Assembly (NCBI GenBank): GCA_021785155.1 | Contig: JAJYGE010000274.1 | Location: forward strand, 1-6,447 | Reading direction: 5' to 3' | DNA length: 6,447 bases | Origin: Planctomycetota bacterium | Lineage (GTDB): Bacteria; Planctomycetota; Phycisphaerae; WQYP01 | Position numbers and translations under genes: made by a program | Notes under the pieces: model-generated | What the model was told of the DNA's origin: nothing | The model's input: only the letters and a program-made list of their open reading frames with translations | Databases searched by the model: none | Shown here: piece by piece, positions 1-6,424 of the stretch | Layout of the letters: each line of letters opens with the position of its first letter | How positions within the stretch are numbered: position 1 is the first letter of the stretch

Positions 1-647
1 TGAATCTGCTGCGGCAGGGCTATGAACCCGTCACCGCCCATGATGGCAAAGTCGGCCTGGAAATGGCCCGTAAGCTCGCGCCGGATTTAATTCTCCTGGA
101 CTTGATGATGCCCGGTCTGACCGGTCAGGAAGTGGCCACGCGCCTCAAGGGCGACCCGCAAACCGCCAATATTCCCGTGCTTATGCTCACCGCCCGAGGC
201 GAAGAAACCGATATTATCGTGGGCCTTTCACTGGGGGCCGATGATTACGTCACAAAACCATTTTCCATGAAGGTGCTCATGGCCCGGATCGCCGCGGTCT
301 TGCGGCGAAAAGCCGCCACCGCTGAAGCGGGCCAGCAGATTCTAAGCAATGGCCCGATGGTTATTGATGAAGCCCGGCATGAAGTCACCCTGGAAGGCCG
401 ACCCATTACCGTTACGCCTACTGAATTCAAACTCCTTACCGCCCTGGCTCTGGCGCGTGGGCGCGTACTGTCACGGGATCAACTTACAGATCGCGTCATG
501 GGTTCGGAAGTGTATGTTACAGATCGCGCCATTGATGTGCATGTAACCGCAGTGCGAAAGAAGCTCGGCGATTATCAATGGATGATCCACACCGTCCGCG
601 GTGTGGGGTACAAACTTCTGGAAACCAAAGATGAAGGTGGCATCTGA
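1..647 (+). CDS. OmpR/PhoB-family DNA-binding response regulator, 5'-truncated by the window edge
   Basis: Cytoplasmic transcription factor of a two-component system. The reading frame (codons from position 3) is open to the left edge, so the true start and about 20 residues of the receiver domain lie outside; 214 residues are visible. The receiver domain shows the phospho-acceptor Asp in LLDLMMPG (codon 99-101), the switch Thr in MLTARGEE and the conserved Lys in DDYVTKPF. A short linker leads to a C-terminal winged helix with PTEFKLL, RVLSRDQL, DRAIDVHVTAVRKKLG and the closing TVRGVGYKL, the PhoB/OmpR signature. The receiver wording (LTARGEE, GADDYVTKPFS) is closest to PhoB/PhoP-type regulators. 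The histidine kinase follows on the same strand after 113 bases and is presumably its partner. Family assignment is secure. The phosphate-sensing role is only inferred, since no pst, phoU or Pho box is visible. Confidence 0.95.
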   Translation, partial: NLLRQGYEPVTAHDGKVGLEMARKLAPDLILLDLMMPGLTGQEVATRLKGDPQTANIPVLMLTARGEETDIIVGLSLGADDYVTKPFSMKVLMARIAAVLRRKAATAEAGQQILSNGPMVIDEARHEVTLEGRPITVTPTEFKLLTALALARGRVLSRDQLTDRVMGSEVYVTDRAIDVHVTAVRKKLGDYQWMIHTVRGVGYKLLETKDEGGI

Positions 648-760
648 CGGGCCAATATCTCTGTACGCACCAGAATCCGGTGTGGTGACGCATTACACCC
701 CCGTGGCCCGCAGCCTGTTGCTTCTTGCGTCCGGCGTCTTTCCTGCGATGATTTGCTCTT

Positions 761-2215
761 ATGATATATGGACTCCAGATGCTCGCACCCGCCATCCTTG
801 CGGAATTCCGCGTACCCGGTACGCATTCAACTCAGGCCGCCGTACTGGCGGTTCTTGTGGCCATTCTGGCGGCCAGCACAGTGGCCCTGTTGCTGGTGCT
901 GATCCAACGTTATCGCATGGTTAAAGACATTATCCGCTGGCTGCGCGTGCGGCGCATGGGTGAGCCGCAGCGCCCGCCAATTGTCCTGGCCCACGCGCAT
1001 CTCGAACGCCTGGTTCGCGAAATTCAAAGCCTTGCCAACGCCTCGGAAACTGAACGCCGTGAACTGCTGGTGCAAAGCAGTTATCTGCAAACTCTCCTGG
1101 CCTGCCTCAACGATCCGGTTATTATTCTTGATCCTGCCGGTGTTCCCGTGCTTTCCAATCGTCGCGCTGTCGAACTGCTCATTACCCCGGCTGATCCGGA
1201 TTCACAGGCCAGTTTGCGCGATTTTGCCGCTCAGGCCCCGGTGCAGGATATCACCCGCATCGCCTTGCGCAGTGGCACCCCGGTTTCCCGGCAGATTCGT
1301 CTGGCGATCTTTTCACGTCCGCGCGTGTTGCAGATTACCGCTGCCCCCATTTCACCAGGACTTCAGCCGCGCGGAGTTCTGCTGCTGTTGCAGGATCAAA
1401 CAGAATTACTGCAAAATGTTCAGATCAAGGCGGATTTCGCCGCCAATGCCAGCCATGAACTCCGCACTCCCCTGGCCAGCATCCGTGCCGCCGTGGAAAC
1501 CATTAACGAAGCCGGATATGAAGATCATGTCACACTCAAACGCTGTCTGGATATTGTCGGCGGCCATGTTCTGCGCTTGCAGCTTCTGGTGCAGGACCTG
1601 CTGGATTTGTCGCGCACGGAAGACCCGCGCGCAGTGGTGCGTTATGAGCCGATCAAGCTCGATGAAGTGCGCGAATTAATTTCCGGCATGTTCAAAAGCA
1701 TGGCGACTGAAAAGCATCTGGAATTACGTTTTGAAATTGCCCCCGACGCCCGGATTATGCAGGGGGATGAACGCCTGGTCATGCTGATTCTGAAAAATCT
1801 TATCGATAACAGTTTAAAATTCACCTCCGCCGGATTTATACAAGTCCGCTGGCTGCGCCAAACCCGACCCATGCGGAATGCCGCGATCAAATCCGACGCG
1901 TTCGATCCCAATGCCACGGAAGACATGATGATTCTGGAAGTGGAGGATACCGGCTGCGGCATTCCGCCGGAAGATATTCACCGCGTCTTTGAACGATTTT
2001 ATACCGTCAATCGCAGTCGCGGCGGTGCCGATCGGGGAACCGGTCTGGGGCTGGCCATTGTAAAACATGCGGTCGCCGCCATGGGGGGCGTGGTTGAACT
2101 GCACAGCCAAACCGGCAAAGGAACCATCATGCGTTGCATCTGGCCTCAATCCCGCCAGCCCATGCCACCGCGCCGCCCGGCAGTCGAACCCTCCCACGCG
2201 TCCCCTGCGGACTGA
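761..2215 (+). CDS. PhoR-like membrane sensor histidine kinase
   Basis: Sensor kinase that autophosphorylates on histidine and should phosphorylate the upstream response regulator. In the 484-residue reading there is one strong membrane segment at about residues 26-48, followed by a basic cytoplasmic linker and a PAS-like region from about 108 (LNDPVIILDPAGVPVLSNRRA) to about 212. HisKA follows, with the phospho-acceptor in SHELRTP (His232, codon 1454-1456). HATPase_c shows the N box (LKNLIDNSLKF, 344-354), G1 (DTGCGIP, 396-402), F box (FERFYTV) and G2 (GTGLGLAIV, 426-434). About 20 extra residues sit between N box and G1, and the tail after 464 is proline-rich. ATG 761 is the first start after an in-frame TGA at 749-751, but it has no clear Shine-Dalgarno; ATG 779 is the alternative. 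PhoR-type kinases usually have two N-terminal helices, so the N-terminus may be incomplete. The kinase assignment is secure; the signal sensed is unknown. Confidence 0.93.
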   Translation: MIYGLQMLAPAILAEFRVPGTHSTQAAVLAVLVAILAASTVALLLVLIQRYRMVKDIIRWLRVRRMGEPQRPPIVLAHAHLERLVREIQSLANASETERRELLVQSSYLQTLLACLNDPVIILDPAGVPVLSNRRAVELLITPADPDSQASLRDFAAQAPVQDITRIALRSGTPVSRQIRLAIFSRPRVLQITAAPISPGLQPRGVLLLLQDQTELLQNVQIKADFAANASHELRTPLASIRAAVETINEAGYEDHVTLKRCLDIVGGHVLRLQLLVQDLLDLSRTEDPRAVVRYEPIKLDEVRELISGMFKSMATEKHLELRFEIAPDARIMQGDERLVMLILKNLIDNSLKFTSAGFIQVRWLRQTRPMRNAAIKSDAFDPNATEDMMILEVEDTGCGIPPEDIHRVFERFYTVNRSRGGADRGTGLGLAIVKHAVAAMGGVVELHSQTGKGTIMRCIWPQSRQPMPPRRPAVEPSHASPAD

Positions 2216-2310
2216 ACCAGAGGCTGCGATTCACAATCAAACACATATTATGGCACAGATTTTATGTCGGGGCAGGCGGTGCTCAATGGCAAATTAATAT
2301 TGCGCCATAT

Positions 2311-2327
2311 CGCGTTAAAATAACGCG
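2311..2327. promoter_or_regulatory. Perfect 7+7 bp inverted repeat, candidate operator for murA
   Basis: CGCGTTA (2311-2317), spacer AAA, TAACGCG (2321-2327): the arms are exact reverse complements. The repeat ends three bases before a TATAAT hexamer, which places it in the -10/-35 spacer where a bound dimeric regulator would affect transcription. It has no T-run after it and an AT-rich stem top, so it does not look like an intrinsic terminator. The regulator is unknown. Chance occurrence is possible. Confidence 0.4.
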
Positions 2328-2330
2328 CGG

Positions 2331-2336
2331 TATAAT
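2331..2336 (+). promoter_or_regulatory. Candidate -10 box (TATAAT) upstream of murA
   Basis: Exact TATAAT hexamer 82 bases upstream of the murA start codon, in an AT-richer stretch of the intergenic region. I find no convincing -35 hexamer at 16-18 bp; the nearest TTG-containing candidate (TTGCGC, 2300-2305) is 25 bp away. The promoter would therefore be activator-dependent, use a divergent -35, or be a chance match. Transcription would start near 2343. Confidence 0.4.
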
Positions 2337-2344
2337 TACACGTC

Positions 2345-2437
2345 ATGAGTCTGATGGATCAGGACGCCTGCGGAAGCCCCTGCATCGGCTGCGTACAAAT
2401 CATGGAGGATTTGCCCTATGGATTCATTTGTCATTGA
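2345..2437 (+). CDS. Possible cysteine-rich 30-residue upstream ORF overlapping murA start
   Basis: ATG at 2345 opens a 30-codon frame ending TGA at 2435-2437, so it runs 20 bases past the murA ATG in a different frame. The peptide has a C-x3-C-x2-C cluster (DACGSPCIGC, residues 7-16) and a fourth Cys near its end. There is no Shine-Dalgarno before it, but if the TATAAT at 2331 is a real -10 the transcript would begin within about two bases of this ATG, so translation could be leaderless. Translation through the murA ribosome-binding site could couple to or hinder murA initiation. I do not recognise the peptide, and a chance ORF of this size is quite possible. Confidence 0.2.
   Translation: MSLMDQDACGSPCIGCVQIMEDLPYGFICH
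2404..2408 (+). promoter_or_regulatory. Shine-Dalgarno of murA
   Basis: GGAGG lies nine bases before the ATG at 2418. It is the strongest ribosome-binding site in the window and fixes the murA start. Confidence 0.75.
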
Positions 2438-3695
2438 AGGTGGTTCGCGTCTGCGTGGGAGCCTGCGGATTGCCGGTTCAAAAAATGCGGCATTGCCTGT
2501 GATGGCGGCGGCGCTGCTGGCGGGCGGCAAATCGCTCATTGAAGACATTCCTAATTTACAGGATATCCGCAGTCAGATTGAATTGCTCAAGCTCCTGGGT
2601 TGTCGCGTGGAGCGGCGAGCCGATGGCAAGCTGGAAATTGAGGTTATTGACGAAAATAGCTCCCATGCGCCGTATGATGTCGTACGAAAAATGCGGGCCA
2701 GTATATGTGTATTAGGCCCGCTGTTGGCGAAGCGCGGGCATGTACGGGTTTCCATGCCGGGGGGCTGCGCCATTGGAGACCGTCCGGTGGATATCCACCT
2801 GCGCGGCCTGCGGGCCTTGGGAGCAACCATTGAGCTCGAAGGTGGGGATATTATTGCCCATGCCAGCAAGCTTCACGGCGCGGAAGTATTTCTGGGCGGA
2901 AATTTTGGCTCGACTGTTTTGGGCACGGCCAACGTGATGAGCGCTGCGACACTGGCGGAAGGCACAACGGTCATTGAATGTGCGGCTTGTGAACCGGAAA
3001 TTGTGGACCTGGCCAATTATCTCAATGTCATGGGGGCCAACATTACCGGGCACGGGACACCGCGGATTACTGTAGAAGGTGTTGCCGCTCTGCATGGCGC
3101 AGAGCACCGGATTATCCCGGATCGTATTGAAGCGGGCACATTTATGGTGGCGGCGGCGATTTCCAATGGCGAATTGAATCTTGATAATGTCCGCATTGAT
3201 CATTTAATGGCGGCGGTGGATAAGCTGCGCAGCATCGGCGTTATTGTGGAAAAAAGCGGCGGCGGCGTAACGGTCGCATCCGCGCGAAGGCTGGAAGCAG
3301 CGATTATTACCACGCAACCCTATCCCGGTTTCCCCACCGATTTGCAGGCGCAGTTTATGGCGCTGCTGTCGATGGCCAACGGCAACAGCATTGTTTCGGA
3401 AAAGATTTTTCCAGATCGGTTTATGCACGTTGCGGAATTAACGCGCCTCGGCGCGCGGATGCACCGCGAGGGAGCCACGGTAATTATTGAAGGCGAACAG
3501 CAGCTCATTGGAGCGCCGGTAATGGCCAGTGATTTGCGGGCTTCAGCGGCTCTGGTGCTGGCGGGACTGGCGGCGCGCGGCACAACTACCATTAACCGAG
3601 TGTATCACATTGATCGCGGCTATGAAAAAATTGAAGAACGCCTCAACAGCCTGGGCGCGAAAATCAGACGTGTGGATCAATCGGAAGCGGAATAA
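2418..3695 (+). CDS. murA: UDP-N-acetylglucosamine 1-carboxyvinyltransferase (MurA)
   Basis: Cytosolic enzyme that transfers enolpyruvate from phosphoenolpyruvate to the 3'-OH of UDP-N-acetylglucosamine, the first committed step of peptidoglycan synthesis. The 425 residues compare with 419 in E. coli. Motifs along the EPSP-synthase fold: GSKNAALPV with Lys22-Asn23 near the N-terminus; the active-site loop PGGCAIGDRPVDIH with catalytic Cys117 (codon 2766-2768) and Arg122; TANVMSAATLAEGTT (171-185); PGFPTDLQAQ with the catalytic-base Asp308; and HIDRGYE with Arg400 near the C-terminus. Retention of Cys rather than Asp in the loop predicts fosfomycin sensitivity at the enzyme level. The start is supported by GGAGG nine bases upstream. 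It sits 202 bases after the kinase gene with a promoter-like element between, so it is probably transcribed separately. It converges with the RNase gene 19 bases downstream. No defects are seen. Confidence 0.98.
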   Translation: MDSFVIEGGSRLRGSLRIAGSKNAALPVMAAALLAGGKSLIEDIPNLQDIRSQIELLKLLGCRVERRADGKLEIEVIDENSSHAPYDVVRKMRASICVLGPLLAKRGHVRVSMPGGCAIGDRPVDIHLRGLRALGATIELEGGDIIAHASKLHGAEVFLGGNFGSTVLGTANVMSAATLAEGTTVIECAACEPEIVDLANYLNVMGANITGHGTPRITVEGVAALHGAEHRIIPDRIEAGTFMVAAAISNGELNLDNVRIDHLMAAVDKLRSIGVIVEKSGGGVTVASARRLEAAIITTQPYPGFPTDLQAQFMALLSMANGNSIVSEKIFPDRFMHVAELTRLGARMHREGATVIIEGEQQLIGAPVMASDLRASAALVLAGLAARGTTTINRVYHIDRGYEKIEERLNSLGAKIRRVDQSEAE

Positions 3696-3701
3696 TGACC
3701 A

Positions 3702-3722
3702 CCGTGTCAAAATCTCACACGG
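3702..3722. terminator. Weak hairpin between convergent murA and rne ends
   Basis: CCGTGT (3702-3707) and ACACGG (3717-3722) can form a 6 bp stem with a 9-base loop in transcripts from either direction. It spans the whole gap between the two genes and includes the rne stop codon. No T-run follows on either strand, so it is at best a weak bidirectional terminator or a 3'-end stabilising stem. Confidence 0.25.
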
Positions 3723-6312
3723 CGATGTTGATTAAATTTCCGCGAATGTCATAGGCTTCAATAAGCACAGAATCATCGGGCAATGCGGAGTCCGGTGTAA
3801 TGACAATTTTTTTCTCCGTGCGGTCTTCCATGGCCACAAGTTCGCGGCGCTTTTTATTCAGCAGATACCCTGCGACCGTGGGATATACCTTCAATTCAAT
3901 GCGGGCGATGTCTTTATGCAAAGTGGCCGCCGCCAAACGCCGCATGACGTCCAGCGTGACACTTTCGGGTGTTTTAATCAGCGCGGCACCCCGGCAATGC
4001 GGGCAGTCCTGGTAAATGCCACGCTTCAGGCTCGGCTTGACGCGCTGGCGGGTCATTTCAATCATACAGAACTGGCTCATGCGCAACACTTTGGTTTTGG
4101 CGCGGTCATTGCGCAATTCATCACGCAGCAGACGCTCAATTTCCCGCTTGTGCCGATCTTCCCGCATGTCAATAAAGTCAATGACAATCACGCCGCCGAG
4201 ATCGCGTAAGCGCAACTGGCGGCACAAATCCACAATGGCCTCTTTGTTGATATTGTACGCGGTAAGTTCCGCATCGCGCTGTTCGCGGTAGCGTCCGGAA
4301 TTCACATCCACCGCCACGAGAGCTTCGGTGGAATCAATAACCAGCGATCCACCATTGGGCATTTCCACGCGGCGGCTGTTAATTTTTTCTATTTCCCGTT
4401 CCACGCCATACCGGATAAACAGCGGCATGGGATCCTGATACAGTTCAACAATGCTGGAATCCGGACTGGCGATGGTAAGAAAATCACGTACACGCTCGGC
4501 GACATCCGGTTCATCAACGACAATGCGGTCCATTTCCTGCACGGCCAGATCGCGAATACTGCGGATCACCAGATCGCTTTCTTCGTAAAGCAGTGCGGGC
4601 GTGCGCTGCGTATCAAGGCGATGGGTAATACGCTTCCAGATGCGCACAAGAAAATGCAGATCCTGCTGGAGTTCACGGGCGGTGCGGTCCATACCGGCGG
4701 TGCGGATAATAAAGCCGAGATTTTCCGGCGGATTCAGCTCGCGTAACAGGCGTTTCATGGCCCGACGCTGTTCATCATCGGCGATTTTTCTCGATACGCC
4801 CAAAGCGCTCATACCGGGCATCATCACCAGGTATCGACCCGGCACACTGATGTAACTCGTCAGCGTGGGGCCTTTCGTGCCGATGCCTTCTTTCGTTACC
4901 TGAACAATAATTTCCTGGCCGCGCCGCAGGCATTGCTGAATCGGCGGGCGCGAATGGCGTGGGGTTTTTCGGCCCACACGCTCCATGGGCGCTATGTGGT
5001 CGTTATCCACATGGATGTCCGCATCTTCATCAAATAATTCATCTATCTCGCCTCCCATTTCTTCAAAATTGGCGGCAACATCCGGCTCGACGGCCTGTTG
5101 ACCATCCGCGGATTGCGGAGCATCAGCCTTTTTTGCGCCGGCGGCATGCATTTTGGCGGTGGATTTATGGTGCTGCGGAAAATATTGCGGATGCAGATCA
5201 CTTATATGCAGGAATCCATTTTTGCCGATTCCAAAATCAATAAAGGCCGCCTGTATGCTGGGCTCAACATTGGTCACGCGGCCCTTGTAAATGTTGCCAA
5301 CGTGCAGATCATGGCTGGAGCGTTCGGTGTAAAGTTCTTCCAGCACGCCCTGAGAAACAATGGCGATGCGAACTTCTTCGGAATCGGCCACATTCACCAG
5401 CATGATGCGGGGCGGGCCTTTCTTCCGGGCGACGGGCTTTTGCGATTCAACTTCGCCATCAACCGGATCAAGTTCCGGCGATTCTATATCAGTTTGAGCG
5501 GCTAAATCTGAATCCACCGGCTCGGCGGAAAGCGTTTCCGGCGGCGCGGGTGATTGCGGTTCCGGTGAAGCTGGAGGTGCGATTTCCGCTTTCGGATGTT
5601 GCCGGGCCGGATCGGCGTGTCGTCTGCCGGCATGATGATGCACGGACGCCGGAGCCACCAGATCCGGCAAAAGCGAATCAGATATTCCGCTGGAAGTCAT
5701 GCTGCGCGACGTGCCGGTAGGGCGGAATTGATGCCGCACTTTTCCCTGACTGAAAGATCGGCGGCCAGGATGCCGTGTCAGCCCGGGGGCGGCGCGAGCC
5801 ACGAGGCGCTCCGGGTTGGGACGTTGGGTGGAATAGCCGGCACTGCCGGTTGAACCGGATACGGGAGTCGATGGCCCGGATGCCGGGGTCACGCGTTGAT
5901 CTTCCGGCGTACCGGGCTCAAGGCGATGTTCCGTTGCCGCAGGCGAAATTGTCGGCACCGGTTGATCAACCGCACGCGATTCGGGTGATTCAGGCAATAA
6001 TTGCTGCGCATCTGCGGGCTGATAGACCGCAGGTAGAATCGCATTGGCCTCCGGTGCCGGTGCTGTCGGGGCGACTGGTTCGGCGGCGGGTACCGGAGCT
6101 TTGCGGCGAACGGACTTTCCGCGCCCCCGGCCACCACGCCCTCTGCCACCGCGCCGACGACGCGGCTTCCCGGTTCCTGCGGAATCATCTGCGGAGGTTG
6201 CTTCCGTCGCGGCAGCCGGGCCGGCGATCAGATCGGCCGACGAGGCGGATTCAGGAGAAAACAGTGTATCAGGCGGCAACTCCGAACGTTTTTCGGATGA
6301 ATCAAATTTCAT
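3715..6312 (-). CDS. rne: Ribonuclease E/G family endoribonuclease with long N-terminal disordered RGG-rich extension
   Basis: Endoribonuclease of RNA decay and rRNA/tRNA maturation. Numbered from ATG 6312 (865 residues). Residues 1-299 are low-complexity Pro/Ala/Ser/Glu sequence with an arginine-glycine block at 49-71. The RNase E/G core starts near RIMLVNVADSEEVRIAIV (302-319). The S1 domain (VGNIYKGRVTNVEPSIQAAF) is interrupted by an acidic insert at about 380-457 and resumes at QQCLRRGQEIIVQV. The 5' sensor (IIRTAG, 535-540) and the DNase I-like domain follow, with metal-binding aspartates in AVDVNSG (Asp669, codon 4306-4308) and IDFIDM (Asp712, codon 4177-4179). The Zn-link is CPHC at 770-773, and the family C-terminal segment contains YLLNKKRREL. 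An in-frame TTG at 6327 is a possible start adding five residues, and an in-frame TGA lies just upstream of it. Neither start has well-spaced Shine-Dalgarno: GAGG is 1 base from TTG and 16 from ATG. The choice between RNase E and G by name is conventional here. Confidence 0.95.
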   Translation of the reverse strand: MKFDSSEKRSELPPDTLFSPESASSADLIAGPAAATEATSADDSAGTGKPRRRRGGRGRGGRGRGKSVRRKAPVPAAEPVAPTAPAPEANAILPAVYQPADAQQLLPESPESRAVDQPVPTISPAATEHRLEPGTPEDQRVTPASGPSTPVSGSTGSAGYSTQRPNPERLVARAAPGLTRHPGRRSFSQGKVRHQFRPTGTSRSMTSSGISDSLLPDLVAPASVHHHAGRRHADPARQHPKAEIAPPASPEPQSPAPPETLSAEPVDSDLAAQTDIESPELDPVDGEVESQKPVARKKGPPRIMLVNVADSEEVRIAIVSQGVLEELYTERSSHDLHVGNIYKGRVTNVEPSIQAAFIDFGIGKNGFLHISDLHPQYFPQHHKSTAKMHAAGAKKADAPQSADGQQAVEPDVAANFEEMGGEIDELFDEDADIHVDNDHIAPMERVGRKTPRHSRPPIQQCLRRGQEIIVQVTKEGIGTKGPTLTSYISVPGRYLVMMPGMSALGVSRKIADDEQRRAMKRLLRELNPPENLGFIIRTAGMDRTARELQQDLHFLVRIWKRITHRLDTQRTPALLYEESDLVIRSIRDLAVQEMDRIVVDEPDVAERVRDFLTIASPDSSIVELYQDPMPLFIRYGVEREIEKINSRRVEMPNGGSLVIDSTEALVAVDVNSGRYREQRDAELTAYNINKEAIVDLCRQLRLRDLGGVIVIDFIDMREDRHKREIERLLRDELRNDRAKTKVLRMSQFCMIEMTRQRVKPSLKRGIYQDCPHCRGAALIKTPESVTLDVMRRLAAATLHKDIARIELKVYPTVAGYLLNKKRRELVAMEDRTEKKIVITPDSALPDDSVLIEAYDIRGNLINIAV
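4942..5175 (-). other. Acidic insertion inside the S1 domain of the RNase E/G protein
   Basis: Codes for about 78 residues (380-457 from ATG 6312) between YFP and the QQCLRRGQ strand, where E. coli RNase E has roughly ten by my recollection of its sequence. The insert begins Lys/Ala-rich, turns strongly acidic (EEMGGEIDELFDEDADIHVD lies within it, coded around 4996-5088) and ends basic (GRKTPRHSR). Insertions at this S1 position are known in other RNase E lineages such as alphaproteobacteria. A role in protein or RNA contact is only inferred. Confidence 0.7.
6100..6168 (-). other. RGG-box-like arginine/glycine block in RNase E N-terminal extension
   Basis: Encodes residues 49-71 (from ATG 6312), centred on RRRRGGRGRGGRGRGK with further RR and K downstream. 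Such Arg-Gly repeats commonly bind RNA and promote condensate formation in disordered proteins. In E. coli RNase E the arginine-rich RNA-binding segments lie C-terminal to the catalytic core; here the block is N-terminal. The function is inferred from composition. Confidence 0.7.
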
Positions 6313-6363
6313 GGTGTTGATAAACAAGCCTCACGAGAAAATATTGCATACACCCAACCCTCA

Positions 6364-6382
6364 CCGCCGACTTCAGTCGCGG
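6364..6382 (-). promoter_or_regulatory. Hairpin in the predicted rne 5' UTR
   Basis: On the minus strand CCGCGAC, loop TGAA, GTCGGCGG folds into a 7 bp GC-rich stem with a single bulged G. It would lie seven bases after the predicted transcription start and about 50 bases before the start codon. E. coli rne autoregulates through structured 5' UTR elements, so a comparable role is conceivable here. The leader is much shorter than in E. coli and the hairpin sequence is not one I recognise. Confidence 0.35.
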
Positions 6383-6395
6383 ATAAATCCCATGG

Positions 6396-6424
6396 ATTAT
6401 ATTAACTTTGTCCAAACAAGTCCA
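6396..6424 (-). promoter_or_regulatory. Sigma70-type promoter for rne
   Basis: On the minus strand: -35 TGGACT (6424-6419, four of six matches to TTGACA), a 17 bp spacer, and a consensus -10 TATAAT (6401-6396). The predicted transcription start is near 6389, giving a leader of about 77 bases before ATG 6312. This is the best-formed promoter in the window. Confidence 0.6.

Noticed and set aside
960..1679. 239-codon open frame inside the histidine kinase gene, plus strand frame 3
   Set aside because: It overlaps the well-supported kinase HisKA/PAS coding in another frame, its product is Arg/Cys/Trp-rich with no domain, and it has no start signal. It is a shadow caused by codon composition.
2216..2310. 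Intrinsic terminator after the histidine kinase gene
   Set aside because: I could not find a GC-rich stem followed by a T-run here. The dyad at 2311-2327 is too AT-rich at its top and lacks a T-tract.
2216..2417. Pho box (repeats resembling CTGTCAT) upstream of murA
   Set aside because: No pair of suitably spaced direct repeats of this type was seen.
3695..3754. ATG overlapping the murA stop (TAATG), suggesting a coupled downstream gene
   Set aside because: The frame ends after 19 codons and runs antisense over the rne 3' end. It is too short and unsupported.
5775..6320. 181-codon plus-strand open frame opposite the rne N-terminal region
   Set aside because: It is antisense to the low-complexity, GC-rich extension, where stop codons are rare by composition. 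No ribosome-binding site or recognisable domain.
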